DNA of 64,000 nt from Eublepharis macularius (taxonomy: Eukaryota; Chordata; Lepidosauria; Squamata; Eublepharidae): positions 8,331,001 through 8,395,000 of the forward strand of contig NC_072795.1 of the NCBI RefSeq assembly GCF_028583425.1, read 5' to 3'. The notes under the pieces are model-generated. The model was not told the DNA's origin, searched no databases, and was given only the letters and a program-made list of their open reading frames with translations. Of this stretch, positions 31,482 to 42,854 are shown piece after piece. How positions within the stretch are numbered: position 1 is the stretch's first letter; each line of letters opens with the position of its first letter. The translations under genes and the position numbers were made by a program.

Positions 31482-31740
31482 AGAGAGCTAGTGTGGAGTA
31501 GTGGGTAAGAGCAGCAGGACTCTAATCTGGAGAACCGGGTTTGGTTCCCCACTCCTCCACTTGAAGCCAGCTGGGTGACCTTGGGTCAGTGTCAGCTCTC
31601 TCAGAGCTCTCTCGGCCCCACCCACCTCACAGGGTGATTGTTGTGAGGATAATAACAACACCCTTTGTAAAACTCTCTGAGTGGGCGTTCAGTTGTCCTG
31701 AAGGGTGGTATATAAATCGAACGTTGTTGTTATTATTATT
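31482..31740 (+). repeat. tRNA-derived SINE (Sauria-type head and tail)
   Basis: A-box-like gtgtggagtagtgggtaag, B-box-like gggtttggttccccac, gctgggtgaccttgggtcag, then gaagggtggtatataaatcg and a (GTT/ATT)n tail. Further copies: 44731-44980 and 52021-52268 (plus); 37530-37877, 50538-50773 and 62782-63031 (minus). The tail ggtatataaat resembles the 3' end used by BovB-dependent squamate SINEs. Confidence 0.8.
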
Positions 31741-31915
31741 TGGGAAACTCCAGGACTGAATCCCCACTCTTCAACAGAAGCTTGCTGAGCCAGTCATGCA
31801 CTCTCAGCCTAACCTGCCTCACAGGGTTGTTGTGAGGAGAACGGTGTAAGCTTCTGTGGGCCCCCATTTTGGAGAAAAGTGGAGAAAAAGAAGAATATTG
31901 TGAATAATTAGTACA
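31741..31915 (+). repeat. SINE fragment
   Basis: ctctcagcctaacctgcctc and acagggttgttgtgaggag belong to the body of the SINE family whose fuller copy is at 51743-51973. The head is missing. Confidence 0.5.
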
Positions 31916-32699
31916 CAATAACAGTGCTGAGCATTGGCCCTTCTCCATCTTTTATTCTACAGCCTGTGCCTGCTGGTGGGAGGGAGCTCATTCTTCTTAA
32001 AGAGAGTTGTTTGGTGGGATAGAATCCCCTCCCGCTTTCCACATTTAACTCTCAGATATAGGGGTAAGATATACAGAGGAGACTACATGGGTGGCAGACT
32101 ACAACTTCGCTCTCTTGGCGCATGCTGCTGGAAGGGAAAGTTTGGTGGAGATTCCAGAAACTACTTACTTGCTTATCTGCCACCATTAGTAAGACTTCCT
32201 TCTGAGAAATGTGGAAGAGACTTGCATGGCTGGTTCCATTCTATCACACAAGTGTTTCCCCTGGAAAGCTGAGTCCCTTGGCTTCCCTTTCCAGCTTTCT
32301 CCATCCCACTCCCTCCTTCCAGGCACGCACCTGCTCCTCTACAAGTTGCCGCCTCACATGCGGATGTGGAAAGGGTGGGAGAAGGCTTATTTCTTGGAGG
32401 ACTTGGCCTGCAGTTGTGCAATGGAGCTGGATGTTGGGTGGAAGGATTCCAGCACAGAAACTCAGGGGGGTGGAATGTCCTATTGAACATGACGGGACTT
32501 ACTTCTGTGTAAATATGCATACAATCAGTTTATGCCATCTGTAGAGGCAGTGGGATGGGATGAGGAAAACTGGTTGAATTTTCCTCCTAGCCCTGTTGAC
32601 AAGTTACCTCGAATGCACATATGGTTGGAAGAGAGCATACACTTGATTTTTTTGTGTTGCGCAATTCTCATATTCTGCAGCCTGAGACTCTTTCTGCAT
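31916..32699. other. Intergenic, nothing recognised
   Basis: Several overlapping open frames around 32170-32540 with no family resemblance; no splice-supported exon. Confidence 0.4.
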
Positions 32700-33120
32700 G
32701 AGATGGCTTGGAGCGTGTTCGTGAAATGTAGGGAGACACAATGTTAAGCAGGAAGCGTAGTTTTAAAAAACAGAACCAGCGGAGATCGCTCCTCAGAGGA
32801 TTTGTCAGTTTCATCTTTGTCTTCCCAAAGGCTCTGTCAATTTCACCTCTTCAATCTAAAACTGTGTGGGATTGTAACCAGAGGGCTGCGAGGAATGGAA
32901 ATGGGTTGGAGCTGCCTTCCAGAGCTGGCCTTGGACCTGGAGAGGTTCAGATGGGCTGAAGTTTCCCTTCTGGCATTTCACAGCCTCTTCACACAGCTCC
33001 AGTATACAGCTCTGTCTTTTTAAACTACCCTTCCTGGCTACCATTGCTTCTCCTGACACATGTTCTTCACATGTCAGATATCTTGTGCAGAGAGACTCTG
33101 AGTAGCTCTGACTAGCCCAT
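32700..33120. repeat. Unnamed dispersed repeat Q, inverted pair
   Basis: 32700-32860 is the reverse complement of 16404-16510 (agggagacacaatgttaagc, then ggctctgtcaatttcacctc). 33005-33120 matches the tail of the same repeat in forward orientation (gatatcttgtgcagagagac). The two lie head to head, about 150 bp apart. Confidence 0.5.
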
Positions 33121-33339
33121 CCTGTCAGAGCTGGGTTGCGAACAAGACGATGATTTTTCTTTTTACGTGTGTTGATTAACTCTCATGTTACATTAAATGC
33201 ATGTAAAGTTAAATGCATGATTTTTAAACTCTACATTTATCCAGATACTAGGTCTCTATTTTTGTTTCTAAAGTGAAATCGTATTGGGTCTTCCTTAGTG
33301 TATTGGCTCTTTCTTACAAACACATGTACACAAGTACAT

Positions 33340-33565
33340 GCAGGCCCTATCTAAATTCTGGGAGATTTGGGGCAGAACCTGAAGAGGGCAGAATTTGGGG
33401 AGGGGGGAAGAGGAAGTTAGCAGGTAAATGGTGTCACAGAATCCATTATCCAAAGCAGCCATATTCCCAATGGGAATGGATCCCTATAGTTGGGAGTTTG
33501 GTTGTGATTCTGAGGAAACTCCAGGCCCCACCTGGAGGGTTGGCAATGCTACCTTGCTCCCATGG
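33340..33565. repeat. GTTGCCAAC-type dispersed repeat
   Basis: tctgggagatttggggcag, then ccaaagcagccatattccc, and caggccccacctggaggg followed by ttggcaatgc. Same family as 1755-1985. Confidence 0.5.
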
Positions 33566-33716
33566 CCGAAGTCTGCAGCAGCACAAATCCAGCACTGCTG
33601 ATTTTGATCATGGAAAGTATTTGTGCTGTCATGTCTGTGTACAGCCGTGCCATGTTCATTTATTTGTTGTAACTGATGCCACAGTCTACTGAAGTTTTAA
33701 TGCCTCAGTGCTCACC

Positions 33717-34165
33717 TGTTATAATCTCTCCTTTTGCCATGTTAACCATGTTCTCCCCATACTATAATTACCGCTTTCCAGGCCCAGAGAAGGGCCCCTC
33801 CCCTTATCTCTCTACTAAGCATCTTCTAGCTAGACATGACCTTGGAGCTTCCAACTACCAGCTCTAACCGTTTTGCCCAAACATTGGGAATGTGTTATTG
33901 TGTACTAATCATGTAGCCATAACTATAAAGGGTTCCCACAGAACCCGTGTAATCTTGCACGCCAAAAACCCTACCCGTTGCTGGAGCATGGGAGTTTTCA
34001 AGTATATCCTAGCCTCTATGTTTTGTTTCCTCATTTCTACCAATGCTCCGTGATGGAGTACAGACCTGACCTGTAAAATCCTGAATAAAGCCTTTTCTAT
34101 TGGAACCCATGTGTGTTCACTGGAGAGGGACTGAGGGATCTACCTGCCAGGAACTGACATGTGCA
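33717..34165 (+). repeat. LTR-like sequence, ends uncertain
   Basis: Has the layout of an LTR: a tgttataatc or tgttaacc start, aataaagcc at about 34084, then tctattggaacccatgtg and gtgttcactgg, and a gaactgaca end near 34158. A candidate flanking repeat tttgcca was noticed but does not sit cleanly on TG...CA ends. No internal genes. Confidence 0.35.
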
Positions 34166-34458
34166 GCAGTTTGCCAGAATTGCCAGCTTGCCACTCCTGT
34201 TGATGACGATTCTCTGTGTAGCTCCCATTGCTACTCTGAATGAAGGTGTGTGTCCATATCTGGCAATTTCCCCTGTCTTTTCCTTGCTTCTGTCACTTGC
34301 ACCCACCATACCCCCTACACGTCATGAGAGGTCCTTTTTAAAAAAAATTAATAATTGCTAGATTGCTATAGTGCAAAAACCATCTATTTCCTGGTCTACT
34401 AGCAACCCTGAATTCCCAGCTTTCGTTTTTTTCCACACTGAAATAAGTTTCTAGCCCT

Positions 34459-35015
34459 TTTTATTTATTATTTATTTATTTGATTTGATTTTATACCCCG
34501 CCCTCCCCACAAATGGGCTCAGGACGGCTAACAGCATTCATAAAACAGTGAATTAATCACAAAACCATAAAATCAACAATAATCTTTTAAAAGTCATTAA
34601 AATGGTCCAGGCGCAGGCTATTTAAATAAATAATTGGGAGTCCGTATATGGGTATATTAGATGGCCAAGGGCAGCCCCAGAAAAGTAGTAGTCTTAGATG
34701 GAAGAAGGGGGACACCCGCTGGCACTCAGCCAAAGGCCCGGTGGAACACCTCTGTTTTACAGGCCCTGAGGAACTGTAACATGTCCCGCAGGGCCCGGAT
34801 CTCCAACGGGAGAGCATTCCACCAGGCTTGGGCCAGGGCAGAAAAAGCCCTGGCCCTGGTTGAGGCCAGACCAATGTCCTTTGGGCTGGGGCCCACTGGG
34901 AATTGCTTGTCTGCAGAATGCAATGCCCTGCAAGGGACGTAATGGAAGAGGCGGTCTCACAGGTATGCAGGTCCCAGTCCATGAAGGGCTTTAAACACCA
35001 AGGTTTGTTATGGCT
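34459..35015 (-). repeat. Dispersed non-LTR element (CCCGCCCTCCCC tail family)
   Basis: Low-coordinate end is the 3' tail (tttatttatttgatttg, then taccccgccctccccac and gggctcaggacggctaac). Body includes gagcattccaccaggcttgg and gaagggctttaaacacc. The same family is at 52700-53294, where a 16-bp target duplication proves retrotransposition, and its tail alone at 39812-39905. Confidence 0.55.
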
Positions 35016-35732
35016 CCAATCTTTTCCAAAAAAGATCGTATCGAAGATGGGAGAGATGTCATCAAAACATGGGGAAACCCAGAAAGTGGATGATTAGAGG
35101 ACGACTATGGATGCTCCAAAAACCTCATTTCCATTTGCACACCCTAAACCTCCCCATGGAAACAATCTCAGTTTTCTATCTGGTATTCATTGAGTGAGTG
35201 CTTTCTGAAAGAGTGTATTTTTAGCCATGGCCTGCACAAAAATGCAAAAGGCATTTTGAACAAAAGGAGGGATAAAAATGTAGTCCCTAATGAACAAACA
35301 GATGTGCATAGCGGGCTAGCTGGTATTATAGTAAAATAGCTGCAGCCAGTGTAGCCCCTACGAGCTAATTGGTTTAGGCCAGTAGGGTGGAGTCAGTAAC
35401 TAGAGCCAGGCAGGCTGAGGAAGAAGCTGGTTGCTGAAGAGCTTGGTAATAATGAATGCGTTCTTATCACCTTGGATGAGGTAATCAGAAATGTTCTATG
35501 TGAACAATATGACTAAAAGTGGTGTGTGTGTGTTGTGTTTGGTTGGTGTTATTCTTGGGTTTATATTGTTCTTGCAGGGCTGTAATTCCCTAAGAAGAGG
35601 ACAGACGCCTGGGTCCCAGTTGCTTCACATTGGAAGGATTGTCACAAAGTACTTTATCACTTGGGCCATTTTCGTATGTCTTGGCACAGTACTAAACTCA
35701 CCGAACAAGGGTGTCTTTATGGCGTGATTTCT
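35016..35732. other. Intergenic, nothing recognised
   Basis: No shared repeat or credible exon. Ends with the left L1 target duplication ggcgtgatttct at 35721-35732. Confidence 0.4.
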
Positions 35733-36546
35733 TTCTTTTTTTTAAATAATATTTTTTATTGTTTTCCAAGACATATATACAAACATGAGACAGTTATCAT
35801 TTTACTTGTCGATATCTATCATCTATTTCTTTTATCTCTTATTCAACCGTATTACATCAACTGTGAGCTCTATTATATCATTATACAGTTATATACATTA
35901 TACAGTTAATCTTAGTATCATATTTATGTTTACTGGTTATTGTTATTTGTCATCCATTTGTAGAAGGGTTTTCATGGTACAGAGAAATCTTCTTCCGTTT
36001 GCCCTTTCATTAACAATGTTAATTTATCCATTTCCGCCGTCTCCATTACTTTCGTTATTAATTCTTCTTGTTGGGGGACTCTTTGTTGTTTCCAATAGGT
36101 TGCTAATAAGATTCTAGCCGCTGTTACTATACGGATTACTAAGTGTTCTTGCTCTCTCTTCATATCCGACATACAGTTTAATAAAACAATCTCTGTTTTC
36201 AAAGGAATTGTTATCTGTAAGATATTTAGTAATAACTTATGTACCATTACCCAATATCTATGTACTTCTTTGCAGGACCACCACATATGGAAAAATGTCC
36301 CTATACCTTCTTTACATTTCCAACACTTATTTGACATATTTTTAAACATTTTAGCCAGTCTAACTGGCGTTAGATACCATCTATGGAACATCTTATATAA
36401 ATTCTCTTTAAACACAGCAGATTTAGTTATTTTAACATTTACTTTCCATAGCTTATCCCACTGTACTTGGTCAATATCATTACCTAAATTCTGAATCCAT
36501 AGTCTTTTACATTTCTCCACCCCATCATTTTCTTTCATTTCCATTA
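35733..36546 (-). mobile_element. L1 3' end, 5'-truncated
   Basis: Poly-T start (the poly-A of a minus-strand copy), 3' UTR to about 35971, then the C-terminal part of ORF2. Flanked by ggcgtgatttct (35721-35732) and ggcatgatttct (36547-36558), identical except one base. Confidence 0.88.
35972..36546 (-). pseudogene. L1 ORF2 C-terminal fragment
   Basis: About 190 codons open to the truncation point. It contains the CX2C-X8-HX4C knuckle (NKCWKCKEG, then FHMWWSCK), the segment FHRWYLTP and the C-terminal helix with AAMILLA-like residues (TAARILLATYWK). It corresponds to the last third of the ORF2 at 3095-6550 but is clearly another L1 subfamily (only partial identity). It lacks the endonuclease and reverse transcriptase, so it is dead on arrival. 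Confidence 0.88.
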
Positions 36547-36558
36547 GGCATGATTTCT

Positions 36559-37529
36559 GACGTCATCGTGCCATGAAAACAGAATCTTGATGCAATGACA
36601 ACAGAAAGAGCGCCATGAAGACGTCCTCGTTCCGTGGGTTTAGTGCTATGCCGTGACGTGCGAAAACAGTCTTGGTGGGATCCAACAAGTTGAACTGTTT
36701 ACCTTGATTGTGTGAAAGTTTGCTATCTAAATTAGCTCCGTAGAATCCATACAAAAGAGGTTACACCAGCGTATTCCAGTGCAAGAGGTACCTGTGGGAT
36801 TTAGCTTCCTCATGTGTGCCGTCACTCTTTGTGAATCGGCAGGGCCCAGAAGTCTGAATGTGTGTCTTCCTGTTATGAACTTTTGTACCAGGTGATCTCC
36901 AGCAGTGGAGTCCTGCTGAAAACAGAGTAGCCAGGTGTATGTTACTGACATATGACTGTGACTAAGGATTCGCACATGTGATAGACCTGGTAGAGCGAGT
37001 AATTAAAACCAATTAGAGGATAGCTAGGAATCTACTCTGTGCTTAGATGACCTCTCCAAGTGACAGTGAATGTTTTGTGGGTTTTAAAAAATAAAATAGA
37101 GAAAATTAAATTGTTTTAAATCTACCCATCTATATATGCGCACACAGATTTGAAAACATTTCATATGTGTGAGTGTATCTTGGTTATGATCTTTGGAATT
37201 AACTGTTGTAACATTCCAGTACTTACCTGCTGTGCAGGAAGAGACAAAAATTGGATGGCGTGCCAGGCTGTCAGTCAGCATTAGGAGTCTGGGTTCCAAC
37301 TCAAGCGTCAGAGCCGTGTGATTTCTGGCATTTGGAGAAAGACCCTTCCTATGGTGTAGCCATTCTGCTTCAGGTATTTTAGGCTGAGCAGGCACAGAAA
37401 CAAAAGGCAGAGCTACGCATGGTCACCGGTGTGACTTCCAAAGGGCTGCGAACTCCAGTGGAACCTGCATGTTGGTGCTTCATATGAAGAAAGTCTCAGG
37501 TTTCCCTTAAGAGGGAAGCAAAGTATATA
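36559..37529. other. Intergenic, nothing recognised
   Basis: Two acgtc-containing stretches at 36560-36660 look like fragments of a palindromic element, but no pairing arm was found. No gene signal. Confidence 0.4.
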
Positions 37530-37877
37530 CAACAACAACAACAACAACATTCGGTTTATATACCACCCTTCAGGATAACTTAATGCCAACTTAGAGCGGT
37601 TTACAAAGTATGTCATTATTATCCCCACAACATACACCCTGTGAGGTGGGTGGGACTGAGAGGGCTCTGAGAGAGCTGTGACTGACCCAAGGTCACCCAG
37701 CTGGCTTCAAGTGGAGGAATGGGAATCAAATCTGGCTCTCCAGATTAGAGTCCTGCCACTCTTAAGTGACTGACCCAAGGTCACCCAGCTGGCTTCAAGT
37801 GGAGGAGCGGGGAATCAAACCTGGTTCTCCAGATTAGAGTCCTGCGCTCTTAACCACTACACCAAACTGGCTCTCAG
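37530..37877 (-). repeat. tRNA-derived SINE with tandemly repeated head
   Basis: (AAC)n at the low-coordinate end is the tail; tttatataccacccttcagg and ggtcacccagctggcttcaa are family phrases. The segment from gactgacccaaggtcaccc to agattagagtcctgc occurs twice in tandem (about 37676-37760 and 37768-37845). Confidence 0.8.
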
Positions 37878-38259
37878 TTAAAATAAAAACACTAGTGAGA
37901 AAATTTAGCAGGAGGAATAAAAACCTCATCAATTGGTGATGAAATAATGATAAAAATGGTGTTTGCAGCATGGAGGGGTAAAAAACAAGCAGTGTCCTCG
38001 CTGCCATGCAATGATATGTCTGACAAAGGATGAGCTTTAACCTTGTGCCAAAACCGCAAACCACTTGGCGCCAGGTGGGTGGATGTAATTCTACAATCAA
38101 GGCCCACCAAGATGTTCTTGTCTGTGGTCACACAGCCCACTTACTTCAGACAGCAGGGATAGGTGGAAGAGGGCCTCTGAAGATGATCTCTGATTATAGG
38201 CAGGTACATACAGGATGGTCTAAATTGGTTTCATCCTCAAAGTGGGAATTGAGTAGAAC
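37878..38259. other. Intergenic, nothing recognised
   Basis: No supported feature. Confidence 0.4.
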
Positions 38260-39064
38260 TAGAGATGGGCACGAACAGCAATACGAAGAAAAAAAAGCCA
38301 CGAACAGCCGAATCTGCTGTCTGCGAACAAGCTGTTTGTGAGGCCCCATTCTAAACGAACAGGTGGTCGTTGCAAGCCTCGTTCCTTGCTGTTCGTCAAG
38401 CCAGACAATCTGGCACCTGCAATCAATTCCCTTGGCAACTTAGGCACGGATTGTCTGAACTCCTGCTGTTGCCCTGGAAACCCCAGTCTAAGCCCAATTT
38501 AGCTTGATAGGCAGGTCTTCCTTTCAAGTGTGGAGCTCCAAATTTGTTACAAGGGTAGCTCTGGTTTTGCAGACAGTGGAGAGGGAGAGACATTTGCTGT
38601 TGGCATTTTGATAGAGAGAGTGCACTGGAGCTTGAATTTTCTTTGGGTGTGGTGGGATAGGGATCTACCCCTTCAAATACCAGGGCTGCTGCCAGGCTCT
38701 GGGCCAAGCTATTACTTATTATTGGTACCTTTCCTGCTGCCTGCTCAGGTAAAGTTTCTGAGAGTGGTGCGGTAGAGATCTACCCCTTCAAATTCCAGTG
38801 CTGCTGCCAGGCTCTGGGCCAAGCTATTATTTATTATTGGTACCTTTCCTGGTGCCTGCTCAGGTCAGGTTTCTGGGAGTGATGCAGTAGGGATCTTGAC
38901 TTGGATGATGTCTGGAGGAGAGCCTGCTGGCCCCCACGAACAGCCAACCATGAACATGTTCGTGAACAGGGCCATGTTTGTGGTTGTTTGTGAGTTTCTG
39001 TTCATGGATGGCAATGAACAACGAACATCATGTTTGGTTTTTTTTCTGTTCATGCCCATCTCTA
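38260..39064. mobile_element. Non-autonomous hAT element (TAGAGATGGGC family), copy 3
   Basis: Starts tagagatgggcacgaacag and ends catgcccatctcta; the interior is in opposite orientation to the copy at 12913-13761. Flanks agtagaac and gttataca do not match, so the target duplication is lost or an end has been rearranged. Confidence 0.8.
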
Positions 39065-39707
39065 GTTATACACATGGAGTTGGATCCGAAGTTCCATCAC
39101 TGGAATGGAATCTTTCTGTTTACCCCCTCTCATTTCACCCTACCAAGTCCCCCAAAATAGCCCCTCCCCCTCCCCCCAGGAGCAGCATTTCCCAGAGATC
39201 AGTGAGAAGGAGGAGGCCCAAAAGTTGTATTCTGCTGACCGACATACCTTCCATTATTGGAAAACTTAATCTGGATTCAACTCATGGACTTCCAAAAAGC
39301 TTTTAAGTTCCTCATGAAAGCATCCACTCAGTCATGAAACTCAGTGTGTCATCTTGAGCCACTTGTTCTCTTTCAGCCTACTCTCTTTCTCATAGTTGTG
39401 AGGAGAAAGTGGAGAACTATTTATGCTACCCAGAGCTCCCTGGGGTAGGAGGGGCAAGATAGAAACTTGAAGATAGATCTTGAATGTGGTGGTTAGCCCT
39501 ATGAAAATGTCACCTGAGTATGCAGCAGCAATTAAAAAGTTAAATTTCACAATAGAGGTTTATAAAATAATGCATGGTGTGGACAAATTAGATACATTTA
39601 TCTCACTGCTGCAGGTCACTGAATGCAACTGACTAGCAGTAGAGTCAGAATAGACAAAAAGTTCTTTTTCACTCACAGCCTATTTAGGGAATTTTCTGAC
39701 CAGGTCA
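39065..39707. other. Intergenic, nothing recognised
   Basis: No shared repeat or coding signal. Confidence 0.4.
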
Positions 39708-39708
39708 T

Positions 39709-39772
<64 letters not shown>

Positions 39773-39779
39773 TCTTCTT

Positions 39780-39811
<32 letters not shown>
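39708..39811. repeat. (ACT)n and (AAC)n microsatellites
   Basis: About 20 units of act/cta from 39708 to 39769, a short cttcttctt bridge, then about 10 units of aac to 39811, which merges with the tail of the element at 39812-39905. Confidence 0.92.
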
Positions 39812-39905
39812 CTCCTCAATTTATAGCCCGCCCTCCCCGTGAGCGGGCTCAGGATGGGTTACAGCAGTAGATAAAATTACAGTAAATAGACAAAAATCTC
39901 AAACT
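39812..39905 (-). repeat. Tail of the CCCGCCCTCCCC non-LTR family
   Basis: atagcccgccctccccgtg and gcgggctcaggatggg match the tails at 34459 and 52741. Body missing. Confidence 0.55.
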
Positions 39906-40096
39906 CATTTCCCACAGCATAATTATCAGTAACCTAGATAATTACCAGTAACATAGCCCCCTTCCCCTTCCCCTGCACATCATACACATAAAAAAGAGGG
40001 TGGAGGTGTGAGTTTATAACTCAGAAGATTTTAAGAGGGGACTAGGCAAATTTATGGTCCATCAGTGGCTTTCAGTTGCGACACTGTGCTTGGAGG

Positions 40097-40679
40097 CAGG
40101 GCCGGATCGGGGGGGGGCATGGGGGTAGCCTGCCCCTGGCGGTGCCAAATAGGGGGTGCCAGGCGCGGCTGCCAGCTGCCTAGAGTGTGCTGTGGCTTGC
40201 CACATGGGAGACTGAGTGCAGGGTTGGGAGGCCCTCGCCTGCCCCACCGATTAGGTGGTTGGCTTGCCGCGTGTGCAGGACCTCCCAGCCCTGCGCTCAG
40301 CCACCCGCGTGGCAAACCAGCCGCCCCAGTGCATGCCCATGCTGCCACCGCTGCCACCAGCTCTGCGGCTCACCATGCACTGGGGCGGCCGGCCGGCACG
40401 GGGCAGGCAAACCATGTGGAGGGCCTCCTAGCCCCTGCACTCAGCTGCCTGTGCGGCTAGCTGGCTGCCCCAGTGCATGCCCACACGTCTGCCGTCAGCT
40501 CTGCAGAGCACCGGGCTCTGAGGCAGCCGGCTTGCCACAGGGCGGCATGCCTCCCGCCCCTGCATGATGACGTCATGGAAGTGATGTCATCACACAGCGC
40601 TGGGAGCACATGCTGTGCATGCGTGTGGAGGGCCAGGCAAGGGTTGCACTAGGCGCTGGCAAACCTTGATCCGGTCCTG
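40097..40679. mobile_element. GC- and CpG-rich hAT element
   Basis: Starts cagggccggatcgg and ends ccttgatccggtcctg, inverted hAT-type CAGGGCCGGATC termini. Flanks cttggagg (40089-40096) and tttggagg (40680-40687) match at 7 of 8. The interior is 583 bp, CpG-rich, with repeated cagccgccccagtgcatgcc-like segments and no transposase. Overlapping open frames on both strands are a by-product of composition. Confidence 0.82.
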
Positions 40680-40687
40680 TTTGGAGG

Positions 40688-41615
40688 TTGTTAGGAATGC
40701 AAAAACTTCAAATTTTTATTCTTTGGAGATACTTTAATGTCTGAGAAACCTAATTTATTCTCCTCAAATTTGTTTGTTTTGAGAATTTCCATGCTGCTTC
40801 TCCACAGAGACCTGCTGGACTTCTTTTTCAAAAATTCTCGTTTGGATGATTCTTCTGTGACATTTGTTTTATGATCATTTCTAGATGTGTTCTGAAGCCA
40901 TTGGCGACAAAATTTGAGGTCTTTTAATTAAAATGTGTTCCTTTTTGTGAAGTCTACTTTAAATAGAATATCTTCCTTTCCCAGAGATGTGAAAGGAATA
41001 GCACTATCCCTTGTTATTGTGGTTTTCCTCCCTGTAATAAGGAAGGAGGAATGGTAATCTCACCTTTGGAAATTAATGGGGATTAATAGCCCTTGCCCTC
41101 TTCTCTTGGTGCCTGTAGATATTATTTCTGTCATGGAAACTGAGCCTTCCCTTCCTTTTGGTTTCCTTTCTTTTAGGATTTGCAACTGCTTTTGATATCA
41201 TGCAACGGCCGTTTCTGTCAGACTATGTCATTCCAGAACTGATAGTCCGCTTCACTCCCTTTCTGCAAGAAGACAAAGTCCTTTGATTTCAAAAAGGTTT
41301 ATTGTGAAGAAACAGCATTCATTTCCAGACGTACATATTCCAGGATAGAGATCCTGGCCAACCAAAGTATTGTCAAGAATGACTCATGAAAAGAAAGTGG
41401 TTACATTTCACACTCCCAAGCCCAGCCTCCCCCTCCTGAGTTCGCATAGCCAAGCTTCTCAGAGGAACGTAGAGCTGGCCAAGGTCAGTCAGACAGATAA
41501 GAGGATTTCCTTTCCCATGGACTCGGCTCCTTGCAGGTGCTGGGGCCTAAAGGGAAAGAAGACTAAACACTACAAAGTTAAACATGGCGTTACTCAGGTT
41601 AAACAGGCTCCGACA
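40688..41615. other. Intergenic, nothing recognised
   Basis: No shared repeat or splice-supported exon. 41159-41290 has a pyrimidine tract plus AG followed by an open stretch, but no family resemblance. Confidence 0.4.
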
Positions 41616-41894
41616 GTTTCCACACGTCCTTAAACGGATAGCCCACTCACCGAATGCTGCTGGCTTTCCCCCTTCACTCCACACATGTCCGATTTCAAAA
41701 TGGTAGTAGGCTGTTTGGCTTCCATTTTTTTGGTGCGTTTTCTGAGAACGCACTTTTCCATAGTCTCCAAAAAGGCGCTGACAAAATGGAAGCCAAACAG
41801 CCTGCTACTGTTTTGAAATTGGAGATGTGCGGAGTAAAGGGGAAAAGCCGGCAGCATTCGGTGAGTGGGCTATCCCTTTAAGGACGTGTGGAAA
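41616..41894. mobile_element. Palindromic miniature element Y
   Basis: About 280 bp: the left arm tttccacacgtccttaaa, then ccactcaccgaatgctgctg, and ggctgtttggcttccatttt pairs with its reverse complement on the right, ending aaggacgtgtggaaa. Arms exceed 120 bp with scattered mismatches, meeting near 41755. The arms are open in the same frame, so a near-identical peptide is read from each strand. No target duplication is clear. Confidence 0.75.
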
Positions 41895-42854
41895 TGGCCT
41901 TTATTTTACCAGACAGGCCCCAAAGTTTTAAACTAGCCCAGCAGATTAACATTGTTTTAAGCAGTAGTTATTGCTTGTGGGTGATTGGAGGTGCTCTCTC
42001 TGTGTGTAGGAGCTTTAATCTTTCACCAACAACTTTGCTTTGTAGGATGACAGCTCAACAAAGAAAGCAGGAGGCTATGTGTTTCAGAAGAGGGGTGGAT
42101 TGTAATATTAACTAGCTTGAGGCATGTGTAAAATTGTAAATAAGAGTCATCGGTCATTTCCTCAAAAACAGTGAAAGAATGTTAAAAGAGGAATATCTTT
42201 TTAAAAAGACGATAGAATCAATAACCCATTTCAAATAGACATAATTATTTCATTTTTATGACATTTGAAACGGATTGTTTATTCTTTGATCAAACTTTTA
42301 ACTTAAGTTTGAATGTGTTTGATGGTTGGCGATTTGATCCATGGCTTAAAAGAATCCATTGGATTGACCAGCGAAGACGGGAAATTCTTTGCTTCCCTAG
42401 AGGCTATATAACTCTGAATACTGGCTGCAGGTTGGCAAACAGCAGTGCAGGAGGGCAAATTGTTGCTGTGAACTTCTAGCTAGTGTGGGAAATTAGTGAT
42501 CCAGCATGGTAATGTCTCTCAATCATAACTCATCCTTCTATCATTGGTATATGTTTGCACCAGAAAATGCAGAGCAGCTAGAAGGATTTCAGGCAGTTCT
42601 TGAGGCATGAGGGAGAATTCTCTAGCTGTGACTCACCGACCTGAACAAAATTTCATCCTGCCAAAGCAAGTAACTGGTTGCACCATCATATTTACAATGG
42701 ATTGTGCAAAAGACATACAAATATGGCTTCATGTTCCCTCCTCTTCTCCAAGGAATGGGAAATGCAAGGTCAGTTTTTTACAGGGAAACTTTCTGTACAA
42801 GTAGTAAAGTCCTCAAGGTATCTAAATTTAAATATATAGGTATAGACTGAATGA
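41895..42854. other. Intergenic, nothing recognised
   Basis: No supported feature. Confidence 0.4.

Noticed and set aside
32173..32544. Overlapping frames of about 110 codons
   Set aside because: No family resemblance, no splice signals, no conserved motif.
39708..39811. CRISPR-like regular repetition
   Set aside because: It is a plain trinucleotide microsatellite (ACT)n then (AAC)n with no spacers.
40052..40567. Several proline/cysteine-rich open frames in a GC-rich segment
   Set aside because: They fall inside a non-autonomous hAT element; absence of stops is compositional.
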